From: Gloeopeniophorella convolvens | Taxonomy: Eukaryota; Basidiomycota; Agaricomycetes; Russulales | Direction of reading: 5' to 3' | Length of the DNA stretch: 64,000 nucleotides | NCBI GenBank assembly: GCA_022496205.1 | Contig: WTXD01000003.1 | Span: forward strand, 1-64,000 | Part shown: positions 37,180 to 49,224 of the stretch, one piece after another | Layout: every line of letters begins with the position of its first letter | How positions within the stretch are numbered: position 1 is the first letter of the stretch | Notes under the pieces: generated by a model | Databases searched by the model: none | What the model saw: only the letters and a program-made list of their open reading frames with translations | What the model was told of the DNA's origin: nothing | Program-made: the position numbers and the translations under genes

Positions 37180-37640
37180 TCTTTCCGGTACTCCCACCAA
37201 CCAGCACCACAGCAAGGCCTGTCTGCTTACGACTACGACCCCGATCACGTTACCAAAATGGCGCCGCCAGCCGCAGCCATACCAACATATAACCCCGCCT
37301 CGGCGTCAACCTCGACATCGACAACGGCTGCCTCGGCCTCGACTTTGGCGAGGAGAGCAGTCTGAGCGACACTGACAAATGCGAGCTCCCCTCGACACAC
37401 TCCGAACCTTGTATGTCTCTTCATCTCTCTTTAGGGTGCCAGCCTGCTCACCACGTTCTCTACCTGCTGTCCGATCGAAAGCAGCCAGCAGCAGGCAGCC
37501 CCATCAGTCCCACTACCAGACCCCGTAACCCATCCCCGCCCACCATCGCCTCTCCCACTCGACGCACTCTCCATACGCTTCGCCGACTCGAGCCACTCGG
37601 CCGCATCCCCCGTGCCCCCGCCCTGCCCGTCCCCCGCGCC
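37180..37640 (+). pseudogene. Rom2-like RhoGEF 5' fragment, fused to SEC11 copy 4
   Basis: Reads HQPAPQQGLSAYDYDPDH, TKMAPPAAAIPTYNPASAST and then Ser/Pro-rich sequence collinear with 26.45-26.70 kb. It ends abruptly after GTGCCCCCGCC, where SEC11 exon 2 sequence begins (CTGACGATCTGG). It is a second relic of the same RhoGEF, and this join is a rearrangement breakpoint. Confidence 0.7.
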
Positions 37641-38286
37641 GTGACTGACGATCTGGAAAGGCCTGGAGCTCCTCACGAACACCGAGTTACCCATCATCGT
37701 TGTCCTCAGGTGCGTCCCCGCCCTCCCGCGCGTCACCACCTCGCTGAGGCACTGGCACGCAGCGGATCAATGGAGCCCGCGTTCTACCGCGGTGACCTGC
37801 TCTTCCTCGTCGACCTGCCCGACACGTGCTACTAGACCGGCGACATCACCGTGTACTTACAAGGTCCCAGGAAGGGCTTCCCGATTGTGCACCGCGTGCT
37901 CGAGACGTATGACGTCGTCAAAGCCGTCAAAGGGTGCGCACGCGTCCTCCCCCTCTCCCGCGTCTGCGTCTGCTGATGGGTGTGTGTGTAGCGTGCACGA
38001 GAAGGTGTGGCGGCCGGAGAACCAGCTGCTGCTCTCCAAGGACGACAACAACTACCTGGGCGACGTCGAACTCTACCAGGGCTTCGGCTGGCTCGAGCGC
38101 AAGCACATCGTCGGCAAGGTTCGCAGGTTCCTCCCTTACGTCGGATACGTCACCATCACACTGGTCAGTCGCCTCCCGTTCCGTGCGTACGTACGCAGTT
38201 GACTCCAGCCCAAGAACGACTTCTCGCAGCTGAAGTATGCGTTGCTGGGTGGACTGGGCTTGTTGACGTTGGTACAGCGCGAATGA
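37641..38286 (+). pseudogene. SEC11 copy 4, exon 1 deleted
   Basis: Begins inside exon 2. Catalytic Ser is kept ([18 protein letters not shown]) and catalytic His too ([11 protein letters not shown]), but a TAG follows PDTCY (CAG to TAG), a small insertion precedes the VPGR-like block, and the start exon is gone. Later exons read [37 protein letters not shown] and [15 protein letters not shown]. Confidence 0.88.
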
Positions 38287-38654
38287 TACTCATAACACTC
38301 CCTGTTGTCAGCGTGTAATATCATGACGTATGCAGCTCTTTTAGCGTGCACTCCTGCTGTAGATGTCCCGCACTGGGTGCATGACGATGCCCTATGCTGG
38401 ATTCTGCTGCGGAGTGCTCGGACCTAACAGGGACGCTGTCGCCTATAAGTATGCATTCCTGCTCCAGTTCGCCGACACGTGACCTCGGGGACGGGTTGGC
38501 GAAGCTCAAATATCTCCGCCAGTGAAGACATCCATACGCTAGTTATAGCCCCCGCCTGCCAACCAGGACCGCCTCGGACTCCATTCTCGCGCAAGTTCGG
38601 TCGCTGCCAGTCCAACATACCCGACACTAGTCATATAGCATACTGATCCTGGGT
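38287..38654 (+). repeat. SEC11 3' flank and short linker, unit 4
   Basis: Shared with the SEC11 copy flanks at 9.27, 18.57 and 29.96 kb, then a shortened linker (CCAACATACCCGACAC). No gene. Confidence 0.6.
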
Positions 38655-38796
38655 TGTCCAGGTACGCCTTCCCTCTCCCGCGTTCTGCAGTTCCCTCTGA
38701 CGCATGAGCAGCACGACAAACCGTTGGCTCTCCGATATTGTAGTGCAGGTGGACAGCCTTGGAATTGCTGTCGGCGAGCGCGCTGGCGGTGTCGGT
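38655..38796 (+). pseudogene. Short sedolisin relic, unit 4
   Basis: RWLSDIVVQVDSLGIAVG and ERAGGV match GRGFPDIAAQAENFQIVVGG and RVGGV of the intact enzyme. The sequence then jumps straight into the NLR 3' flank, so the catalytic Ser itself is deleted. Confidence 0.65.
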
Positions 38797-38957
38797 CCTC
38801 GGAATGAGAGGTGGGCACACGAGATGTCAAGTAGATCAACCGCTCATATAGCAATAGCACTAGGCTTTTAATCTTCAATCCTCCAACCTTCGTCTGACTG
38901 GCGGCTGGTACTCGCCATCGTTACTGTTACTTGGCCCTTGAACGGCTAAACATACGA
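38797..38957 (-). repeat. Shared 3' flank of NLR copy C
   Basis: Shortened version of the module at 10.14-10.65 kb. A possible extra last NLR exon is suggested by a GT-AG intron (about 38.94-38.99 kb) leading to a QPPVRR-like tail. Confidence 0.45.
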
Positions 38958-41900
38958 TCAACACCACGAAAACGCGCGCAACAAGGTGGCTCTTACTTCT
39001 TCAATACACGTCTCGCCGGCCAGAGTCTGAAGATCTGGTTGGCAATTAGTATCGGGTGCTGCGCCCTGAATCAATTCTGCGCGAGGGTCTGAAAGCAGAG
39101 CCGCGACTGCAGTGTGACCGTTGTATAAAGCCACTTGCAGCGCAGTTCTGCGCTCGCCACCCGGAGCGTCCACATTTGCACCGTAGTGTAACAAGAGGTT
39201 CACGATGCCCAAATTCCCGAGGGACGATGCGATGTAAAGCGCGGTTCCGTTGAGCCCCGCAGGAGCATTCGGATCAGCGCCACGTTCGAGCAGCAGCCGA
39301 ACGGTGTGGGTACATCGTCCGGAAGATGAGAGCTGTAGCGCGGTTTATGCCAGTAGCCAGCGGAAGCGTTTGGATTGGCGCCGTGCTCGAGCAGCACTTG
39401 AACGATATTGATGTACCCTTTGGAAGAGGCGACCTGCAGCGCGGTTCCGTAAAGGCCGGCGGGGGCGTTTGGGTCGGCGCCGTGGTCGAGAAGCAGTTGA
39501 ACGATGCTGGTGTGCCCTTCGGAAGACGCGGCCCACAGCACAGTTCCATGGCGGCCAGCGGGGGCATGTAGATCAGCGCCGTACTCGAGCAGCAGTCGAA
39601 CGATATTGATGTGCCCTTCGAAAGCTGCGGCATGCAGTGCAGTTTCACGCCAGTGCCCGCCGTTGGAAACATTTGGATTAGCACCGTGCTCAAGCAGCAG
39701 CCGAACGACGTTGATGTGCCCATTGCAAGATGCAACCTGCAACGCAGTTCCATCGATGCCAGCCGGGGCGTTTGAATCCGCGCGATGCTCGAGTAACAGC
39801 CGGACGACATCAATATGCCCATTGAAAGATGCGGCCTGCAACGCGGTTCCATCGAGGGAAGCGGGGGAATTTGGATCCGCGCTGTGCTCGACCAGCAGTT
39901 GAACGATGTTGGTGTGCCCTTTAGAGGACGCAATCTGCAGCGGGGTTCCATTGAGCCGGTGGGAGTATCTGGGTCGGCGCCGTGGTCTAGCAACAGCTGA
40001 ACGACGTCGATGTACCCATTGGAAGACGCGGCATGCAGTGCGGTTCCATCGAGGCTAGCAGGGGCATTTGGATCCGCGAGATACTGGAGCAGGAGCTGAA
40101 CAATATCGATGTGTCCTCTGAAGGACGCAATCTGTAGTGCAGCTCCATTGAGGCCGGCGGGAGCGTTCGGGTCGGCGCTGCAATCGAGTAGCAGCCTAAC
40201 GATGTCGACGCGCCCTTTAGAGGATGCAATTTGCAGCGCGGTTCCATTGACGCCGGCGGGAGCATTTGGGTCGGCGCCGTAGTCGATCAGCAGCTGAACA
40301 ATGTTGATGCGCCCTTCAGAGGATGCAATCTGCAGCGCTGTTCCGTCGCGGCCAGCAGGGGCATTTGGATTGGCACCGTGCTCGAGCAGCATCTGAACAA
40401 TATTGATATGCCCTTCGGAAGATGCGGCATGCAGCACGGTTCCGCCGGAGCCAACGGGAACATTTGGATTGGCACCGTGGTCGAGTAACAATCGTACTAT
40501 ATCGATATGACCGAAGGACAAGGCGATATTGAGGGGTGTCCCTGGATGACCACCCACTCGGTCAACGTCCCCCGGGTGCAATTTCGCTATACGCTCTACG
40601 ACGTGTGGAAGGTCGTAGAGTGTTGCAAGGTATAAGGTCGTGTGCCTCGAGTGCGGCCCGGGTGCGATTAGGGCGGATGAGTAGGATTTGAAGCAAGGAT
40701 TACCCCTCTTTATGAGCCAATCTTCAAAGAGGGGAAGGGTGTGATCAAGCACCCTCATTGTCAAATTCATCACCGAGAGAGCTACATCCTCGAATCGAAC
40801 ATGCTCATCCCAGTATTGGGCAGCGTAACCAAAAAGAGGAGGGCCCTTTAAAGGGTGTCCGTGAGAAGCGGCGTCGGTTTGAAGCAGAGTGGCGAGGCAG
40901 ATCTGTGCGAGGAGCGTGTGGGAAGGCTTTGGAAGGAGACGGAAGCGGGAGATCTTTGTTGGAGAATTTGCTATGATCGTCGAGATCAAAAACTCTTGAA
41001 CAGAGAAGTGTGAGAACCGCACTTCGCTTTCATGCCAGTTGTTCAGCACGATGGAAAGGAAGCCTCCAGGACAGAAGGACAACAATGCCTGTTGTACGTC
41101 TTCTGCGCGCCAATCCGCGTGACAAGTGGGGGCGTCTCCTTCGAAACCGAACACAAGAAGTTCCGCGAGCTCTTGGACTCGGAGAGGACGTTTTGAGAAG
41201 GACATGCATTGAAAGATGCGATGCGCCATTTCCCAACTTCCCTCAGGAATGCGCCGGAGTGTTGCTTCATATGTTTCGTATAGAGTTTTCGGAAGGGTCT
41301 TGAGTGTCTTGGGGATGTCCGCTGGACCAGCGTCGCACAGCTCGTTGAGCTGGAAGTGAACATATTGAAACCTACGTCAATGAAACATCAATGCCGCTCA
41401 TTCCTACAGTCAGGGATCAACTCACATTCCATGAGCATTCTTTTTCAGTGTATTAACAACTAAGCCCTTGATCGTCTTGCTCCACTTGCGCATCTTTCGA
41501 TGGGATTCAACAGATGATTCGATATAGCTGACTATAGCGCGGTCTTGCCCAATTTCCTTCTCAAGCGAAACTTTGAATGATGCCAGACGTTCGAGGGCTT
41601 CTGTGATATCGCCCTCAGGGCGACTAGTAATGCAAATATGGACGTCCGGGAAGCGAGACTCGACAATGTCCTCCAGAAAGCTGAGAACCGCATCGCGGGG
41701 CGATGGCAGCCCATAGTCGGGACATTCATCCAGTGCGTCTACAAAGACGTACTTTGCAGCTTCGTTGGGGAGCGCCAACATTTCCTTCAGGCATTGTTCA
41801 AGATCGTCAGTGCTGGGTGGATGACCCTCGTTTTCTGAGTGGAAGCGGGAGAGGATCTCCGAGTACGTGTCCGACTGTCGGCAGAGTTGAACCAGGATGG

Positions 41901-43438
41901 AACGGAGAAACCCGTCCAGACTCTGTTTTGCAGAATCCTGGAAATCGCAGTAGAAGAAGGCCACAGTGCTGAGTCCCGTCCGGCGCAGATGGTGTACGCA
42001 GTGATCGATCATCGCCGAACTAGTCCCCAGATAATTAATGGGGTCGAGTGGACAGATATGTAACAAGCGTACCACAGGACGCTCTTCCCGGATCCCGCTA
42101 CAGGTACGGCAGACGATGAGAAACGATGCTGCACGCGCAAGACGACGACTCGACGTACGTTTGCCGTGCAGCCACAGGAGGTACCCGTCTGATGACTTCC
42201 ACCCTCTGAAGGCATTTCCATGGATGAACCAGTCCGTCGAGCCTTTATGACACTTCTTGCGCTTCGCAGCGTGGTCCGAAAATGGGTCAGGTGGGGAGAG
42301 CCATTTTGTGCACTCCTGATAGAGTTTGTCGCCTGTTTGATGAAGCATCAGATATGCAGTCAGCAGTAATCGAAATATAGGAACGAACGCTTGATCTTAT
42401 TCACGTCATCTACGATTTGTTGAATGGAAGCTATCCCGTAGCATAAGCATCCTGGATAAGGCAAGATGGGAGAACCCATGTTTCGTACCAAGAGCGTCTT
42501 CCAGTGTAGCCGTGGAGGTTTCTGCGTCTGGAAACATGTGAGGCGTATTTACGGCATAATGAATGGGTGTCGCTCACTGGTCATGACGCCTTTGAAGTTC
42601 TCGAGCAACGTATGGACAATTAGGAGAATATGTGTAGTCGACACGCGACTCTCTTCCAGCGTGAGTCTATCGAGCCGCTTCACGGTGTCTTCGATCTTCT
42701 TCGATCCCAGTAGCTTCTTCCCGAATGCCCCTATTCGCTGAGGTCATTGACAAGATGCACCCAAGTCGACTGTCACTTACTAAGCCGGCCCTGCTTTATC
42801 TCCTTCGTTGCAAGCCCGAGGATATCGAGTATCCCTATCATCAGTTTGACGATGATCTCGGCCATAGAATAGGTTGAATCAACACGCATGTAGACCTTGA
42901 CGCGTTCGAGAAAGAGACACATTGTGTCAAAGAGGTCGACAAGATGGTCGTAGTCGTCTTAAATGCCTTTGGATGCCTGCAGTATAGTTGCCACAGAGAT
43001 CTCTGGAGGGTGTGACGTTCAGGAACTCACACCGAGAAGGAGACCGACACCCGCGCAGACAAACTTCGCAGGTCTGAATGCCTAGTAAATCACCATTTGA
43101 ACATCCGTGCTCGAGGAAATGGGCCCGCAACCTACTTCGCCGAGAGTGCTGCCGAGACCGTCGTTGAGAACTAACACGGTATCCACCAGCGGTTTGAGCT
43201 TCGTCACCAGACGTTGCGTCGTCCGATCGCCCTTCCGGTATTCGCCAAACGTCCGCGCTTGGCCTTTGACTACATCGACGACATCTTCCGTAGAACTGCA
43301 GGCTTGAAGTTTATCATAGAGTTGGTGGGACGCCAAGTCCGTGCCAGTTTGTTCGTGGTATTCCCCCAATGCAGCCTCGAAGAGCGACCTGAAGCGCGAC
43401 GACTCCACTGGGGAGATCATGTTAGACGTAGAAGCCAT
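38958..43438 (-). pseudogene. NLR copy C: Goodbye-NACHT-ankyrin gene, inactivated
   Basis: Starts MASTSNMISPVESSRFRSLF, FGEYRKGDRTTQRLVTKL. In the next domain ASKGI is followed by TAA (near 42960; other copies read SES or SDS). Downstream parts are preserved: KLMIGILDILGLATKEIKQG, LLWLHGK joined by the microexon 42073-42097 to PGSGKSVLC, YFYCDF-like FFYCDFQDSAKQSLDG, Walker B KYVFVDALDECPDYG, ITSRPEGDI, then QLNELCDAGPADI and about 14 ankyrin repeats. Two one-base deletions in the array (near 39953 and 39345) shift frame. If the intron-microexon-intron block is retained the frame stays open here. The substitution stop makes a pseudogene likely. Confidence 0.83.
39085..40500 (-). repeat. Ankyrin repeat array of NLR copy C
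   Basis: About 14 units with the C/D-type consensus (GTALQIASSEGRINIVQLL, EHGANPNAPAG), distinct from the A/B type at the turn and helix 2. Confidence 0.85.
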
Positions 43439-44239
43439 GTTGGTGGCTCAGAGGAAGCCGTGTGGGTATGTGGGAGAGCTACCGTAGCTCACGAACGACT
43501 CCAAGAGACAGCTAGGAGCGGTGAGGACACGCAACTTATGGCAGATACGACACAGCATCGATCATCCTTTCCCTGTTGCGGGAAAGAAGCCATAAATATG
43601 GTTGCTTGGTAAGGACGGAGCGCGCCTGGGGCAGTGGCGCGCAGGCCATGTGCATGAGCGTCGGGCTTCGAGTCTGTTGTGAGAGCACTGCTTGCCACCG
43701 CCCTCGACTTCAGCTTTCAGCCGGCGCGTGGTCGTTGAAGGTGAAGTAGACGAGTGGATATTGATATGGCGCGGCTATGACACAACCAGCGGACTCCCAG
43801 AGTCTAGGGATGAGGGTGACATATGTATGTACTTGCTGTGCACTGTCCCGTGCCCCAGCGGGATAGACAACGAGCACGGTAGCTGACTCGGAGCACGATG
43901 GACCCTGGTGGACTCGCCGACCCGGTCACGCAGGGCTGCGCCGCCGCGGGCGGCGGGGCGGGTTTCCAAGTCCGGGACCGGCACGGCCGCGTCCTGCGGC
44001 CTGCAATATTCCTGCCATCGTATCTCACTCACGCTCCCCAGCCTGATTTTCACTTGCAACATAACACTTCCATGCCATTTTCGGCGAGCCTATCGCAACA
44101 TCTGGTCATTCTATACACCACGACCGTCAGGACGCCTACCGCCTGCATGTTGACGACGCCGCCCACGTAGCACGGACTCGACCAGGAGGCGCCTCGTGCT
44201 CGATTCCCTTTGTTCCGCTTTGGTGTACTCTGCACTCTC
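43439..44239. repeat. NLR copy C 5' flank and amplicon linker, unit 5
   Basis: 43439-43850 is the uninterrupted NLR upstream module, used here as the reference for the insertion in copy B. 43990-44239 is linker shared with 18.9-19.2 kb and, inverted, with 0.4-0.87 kb. No SEC11 sequence lies in this unit. Confidence 0.6.
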
Positions 44240-44812
44240 AAGTCACCGGGAAACGGCGGTGACAAGCCTCCTGCAGATCAAGGTGACAAACCCCAAGTCG
44301 CTCAAGTACGCCTGCCTTCTTCCGCGCTCTGCAATCCTTCCTGACGTATGAGCAGCACGGCAAGCCACTAGTTCTCTGGCGTCGCAGCGCGGGCGGACAA
44401 CCTCTGAGTTGTCGTCGATGGGCGCGTTGGCGGTGTCGACGGCACGAGCCGCGCGTCGTCCGTGAGTTCTTCCCTCCTCTTTCCACACCTCTACTCACGC
44501 ACGAGGTGCGACAGGCGGCTGTGGCTGCGGCGATCTCTCTACGGAATGACTTGCCCATTGCGCGGAGTGAGCTGCTACTCGACTTTTTCAATCTGTTCCT
44601 GTACAGGACCGGCATAACGGCCTGATCGACATTACGTCTGGGATATTCACCTGGGACGTGGCACGTGGAACTTCTCGATGGTGAAGGGGGGGGGGGGGGC
44701 GGTGCGTTTTCCCGCTCTGGTTGGTGGTGGTGCAGACACTGATTGATTGCAGGTTACGGGGCTCGAGACATCTGGTTTTAGTGAACCACAAGGTTTAGGA
44801 AGAGTATGAAGA
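44240..44812 (+). pseudogene. Sedolisin 3' relic with recognisable introns, unit 5
   Basis: Reads TAVTSLLQIKVTN, then an intron-like GTGAGTTCTTCC ... ACGCACGAG, AAVAAAISLRNDLPIA, LLLDFFNLFLYRTGI, LIDITSG, then VTGLETSGFSEPQGLGRV and a stop. It keeps the exon order of the intact gene but lacks the Ser motif and most of the GWDPV block, where a 14-G run now lies (44686-44699). Confidence 0.72.
44686..44699 (+). repeat. 14-G homopolymer
   Basis: Run of 14 G within the sedolisin relic, at the position of the AVKGWDP codons of the intact gene. Confidence 0.9.
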
Positions 44813-45379
44813 ATGAGCTCGGCTGGTGGCACTGACAATGGAACATGAACAATGAACGAATGGCCGGCGCCGTTCACATCACGAAGGAAATGAGCATTTG
44901 ATGTGGTCATGTTGTCGCTCGTCCTGGAGCCTCGTCATGGCCCTCGTCCCCATCGTCGACCTGCATGACGACCAACTGACTTCGGACGTATCGGTGACCC
45001 CAGTCATGATATAAATCTGGTTTTGGATTGGTATGAAATCGGCAGGTACCTCGAAGGCACGTACATTCGAAACGCAGAGAACATAGCAAATACGGTCGAT
45101 GCTCTGCATGGGGGTAGGGGTGAGGGGGGTGGGCACACAGGACGTCGAGTAGATCAATCGCTCATATAGTAATAGCACCGAGTTTTCAATCTTCAATACT
45201 CCAAACTCTCAGACCGGCGGTTGGGATTCGCCATCACTGCTGTGAATTGGTCCTTAAACAGCTGAGCATACAATCAGTACCACCAAAACGCGCGCAACAA
45301 GTTGACTCTTACCTCTTCACTACACCGTCTCGCCGGCTAGAGTCTGATTGGCAATCGATGTCGGGCGCCGCGCCTTGAA
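44813..45379 (-). repeat. Shared 3' flank of NLR copy D
   Basis: First the sedolisin 3' flank (GGCACTGACAATGG), then the full NLR 3' module as at 10.14-10.65 kb. Confidence 0.55.
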
Positions 45380-48300
45380 TCAATCCTGCATGAGCGTTGA
45401 AAACAGATCTGCGATTGTAGTGTGACCAAAGTGTGAAGTCACCGGCAGTGCAGTACTGTGCCTGCCGCCCGGCGCGTCCACATATGCGCCATGATTTAAC
45501 AAGAGGTGTACAATGTCTGAGTACCCAAAAGCTGATGCGATATCAAGCGCGGTTCCACAAGGACCAGCGGGGGCATTTGGATCGGCTCCATGCTCAAGTA
45601 GCAGCTGAATGATCTTGATGTGCCCTCTGAAGGATGCAATCTGCAGTGTGGTTTCACCGGAACCAGCATTTGGATCGGCGCCGCGCTCGAGTAGCAGCCG
45701 GACGATATCGATGTGCCCATTCGAAGAAGCGGCCCGCAGCGCGGTTTCATTGCGTTTGGTGGAAACATTTGGGTCGGCGCCGTGCTTGAGCAACAGCTGA
45801 ACGATATTGAAGTGCCCTTTGGAAGACGCAGTCCGCAGCGCAGTTCCATCGAGGCCAGCGGGAGCATGGGGGTCAGCGCCGCGCTCGAGCAACAGCCGAA
45901 CGATATCAATGTGCCCTTTGCAAGAAGCGGCATACAGCGCCGCTCCATGCCAGTAGCCAGCGGAAGTATTTGGATCGGCGCCGTGTTTGAGCAGCATCTG
46001 AACAATGCTGATGTTCCCCCTTGAAGATGCGACCTGCAGCGCGGTCCCACCGAGGCTAGCGGGGGCATTTGGATCGGCACGATGCTCGAGCAGCAATTGA
46101 ACGATATCGATGTGCCCGTTGGAAGACTCGACCTGCAGTGCGGTCCCATCAAGGCTAGCGGGGGCGTTTGGGTCGGCGCTATGCTCAAGCAGCAGCTGAA
46201 CGATGCCGATGTGCCCCCTAGAAGACGCAAGCTGCAGCGCGGTTCCGGCAGCGCCAGCGGGAAAATTTGGATTGGCGCCAAGGCCGAGAAGTGATTGTAC
46301 TGTGTTGATATGACCGTGGTGTGAGGCCACATTGAGAGGTGTTCCACCAGGGCCCACTCGGTCAACGTTCCTCGGGTGCAATTTCGCCATATGCTCTGCG
46401 ACATGCTGAAGGTCGCAGAGTGCTGCGAGGTATAAGGCCGTGCTTCCCAGACGCAATGCGGGGCGAGTGAAGAGACCGAGCGTGAAGCAAGAACCGTCCC
46501 TCCTTGAAAGCCAATATGCAGAGTGGGGATGGGTGGGATCAAGCGCTCTCGTTGCTAAATCCATCACCGAGAGGGCCACGTCCTCGAATCGAACGTGCTT
46601 ATCCCAGTGATGAGCGGCGTAATCAAAAAGAGGAAGGTATTCCAAAGGGTCTCTGTCGGAATCGGCGTCGATTTGAAGCAGGGTGGCGAGGCAAATCTGG
46701 GAAAGGAGCGTATGGGAAGGCTTTGGAAGGAGACGGAAGCGGGAGATCTTCGCTGGAGAGTTTGTTATGATTGTCGAGGTCAAAAACTCCTGCACGGAGA
46801 AGTGTGTAAATTGCACTTCACTTCCACGCCGGGTTTTCACGACAGAAAGGAAGCTTCCAGGACAGAAAGACAACAATGCCTGTTGTACGTCCTCCGCACG
46901 CCAATCGGAGTAATAAGTGGGGGTGTCCCCTTCGAAACCGAACACTAGAAGTTCCGCGAGTTCTTCAACCGAGAGCGGACGCCACGAGAAGGACACGCAT
47001 TGGAAGATCCGATGTGCCAATTCCCAGCTTCGTTCCGGTATGCGTTGAAGCGTTGATTCATACGTTTCGTACAGCGTTTTCGGAAGGTCCTCGAGTGCCG
47101 GGCGTATAATCGCTGGTTGGAGGTCGCACAACTCGTTGAGCTGACAGTACACATATCGGAACCTACATCAACGAAACGTCAGTACCGCTCATCGTTGGAG
47201 CCAGGGACCAACTCACATTCCGTGAGCATTGTCTTTCAGTGTATCAACAACGAGGTCCTTGATCGTCCTGCTCCACTTGCGCATCTTGGGATGCGAATCA
47301 ATAGATGATTCGATATAGTTGACTATGGCGTATTCTTGCCCAATCTCCTCCTCGAGCGAAACGCGGAATGATGCTGGACGTTCGAGGACATTTCTTATGT
47401 CGACCTCAGGACGACTGGTAATGCAGATGTGAACATCCGAAAAGCGAGAATCGACGATGTCCTCCAGAAAGCTGAGAATTGCGCCACGTAGCGGTTGCAT
47501 TCCAGAATTGGGACATTCGTCCAGCGCGTCCACAAAGATATACTTTGCAGCCTCATTAGGTAGTGCCAGCATTGTCTTCAAGCACTGTGCCAGAGCGTCT
47601 GCGCTCGGCGGATGGTCCTTTTTTCTGAGTGCAAGCGGGAGAGGATCACCGAGTACGAGTCCGACTGTTTGCAGAGTTGAACGAGGATGGAGCTGAGAAT
47701 TCCGTGGAGACTCTGTTTCGCAGAATCCTGGAAATCGCAGTAGAAGAAGGCCACCGTGGCGAGTCCCGTACGGCGCAGATGGTGCACGCAGTGATCGATC
47801 ATCGCCGAACTGGTTTCTCGACAATCAGTAAGGCCGAGTAGACAGAGATGTGACAAGCGTACCACAGGACGCTCTTCCCAGATCCCGCTGTAAGCATGGC
47901 AGACGATGAGAAATGATACAGCACGTGTAAGACGACGACGCGTACGTTTGCCATGCAGCCATAGGAGGCGCCCGCCTGATGTCTGCCACTCCCCAAAGGC
48001 ATTTCCATGAATGAACCAGTCCGTCGAGCCTCTGTGGCACTGCTCGCGCTTCGCAGCGTGGTTCGACAACGGGTCAGGTGGGGAGAGCCAATTGGTGTAC
48101 TCCTGATAGAGCTTGTCGCCTGTTCGGCGAAGCTTCAGATATGCGGTCAGCGGTAATCGAAATATAAGAACGAACGCTTGTTCTTGTTCGCGTCATCCAC
48201 GATCTGTTGGATTGATGCTATTCCGTGGCGTGAGCATCGTTGTTAAGGGAAGGTGGGAGAGGCTGGCATGCTTCATACCAAGATCGTCCTCCATTGTAGC

Positions 48301-49224
48301 TGTGAAGGCTTCCACATCTGGAAACATGTGAGGCATATTCACAGCATAACAAGTGGGCGCTGCTCACTGGTCATGGCGCCCTTGAAATGTTCGAGGAGCG
48401 TATGAACAATTAGGAGAATATGTGTAGTCGACATCCGACTTTCTTCCAGCGTGAGTCTGTCGAGCCGCTTTACGACATCTTCAATTCTCCTCGATCCTAG
48501 TAGCTTCTTCCCGAACGCCCCTATGTCGCTAAGGTCATTGATGAGATGCGCCCAAGTCGACTGTCACTTACTAAGCCGGCCCTGCTTAATCTCCTTCGTC
48601 GCAAGCCCGAGAATATCGAGCATCCCTATCATCAGTTCGACGATGATTTCAGTCATAGAAGGGGTTGACTTGACACGCGTATAGACCTTGACGCGTTCGA
48701 GAAAGCGACTCATTGTATCAAAGAGGTCGACGAGAGAATCGTAACTGTCTGAAACGCCCTTGGATGCCTACAATCTAGTCGTCACGGAGGTTTTTGGAGG
48801 GCACGGTGTTCAAGGGCTCACCCTGAGAAGGAGACCAACTCCCGCGCAGACAACATTTGCAGGTCTGAAAGCCTAGTAAACCTCCATTTCAGTATCCTGT
48901 GCTGGAGGCAATAGGCCCGCATCATACTCCACCGAGAACATCGACCAGACCGTCGTTAAGAACCAACATAGTATCCACCAGTGGTGAGAGTTTCATCATC
49001 AGTTGCGTCGCCCGGCCGCCCTTCCGGTATTCGCCAAACGCCTGCGCTTGCTCTTTGATTACGTCAATGGTCATTTCCACAGAGTTGCAGGTCTGAAATT
49101 TATCATAGAGCGGGTGCGACACCAGGTCGGTGCCAGTTCGTTCGCGATATTCCTTCAAGGAAGCCTCAAAGAGGGACATGAAGCGGGACGGCTCGTCCGG
49201 GGGGATGTCTAACATGGAAGCCAT
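45380..49224 (-). CDS. NLR copy D: Goodbye-NACHT-ankyrin protein (one frameshift in NACHT)
   Basis: Best preserved of the minus-strand copies. It starts MASMLDIPPDEPSRFMSLFE, FGEYRKGGRATQLMMKL, then SDSYDSLVDLFDTMSRFLER, ELMIGMLDILGLATKEIKQG and LDRLTLEESRMSTTHILL. LLWLHGK is spliced through the microexon 47863-47887 to PGSGKSVLC, SAMIDHCVHHLRRTGLA, then FFYCDFQDSAKQSLHG. The frame breaks at the SENKDHPPS block (one base missing near 47621), then KYIFVDALDECPNSG and ITSRPEVDI continue cleanly. The last large exon (QLNELCDLQPAIIRPAL onward, about 590 residues) with about 10 ankyrin repeats is fully open to TIADLFSTLMQD. Fixing one base would give a full-length NLR, so it may be functional. Confidence 0.82.
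45430..46300 (-). repeat. Ankyrin repeat array of NLR copy D
   Basis: About 10 uninterrupted 33-residue units, consensus like copy C (GTALQVASSRGNISIVQML). The shortest array, and the only one with no frame break. Confidence 0.87.
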
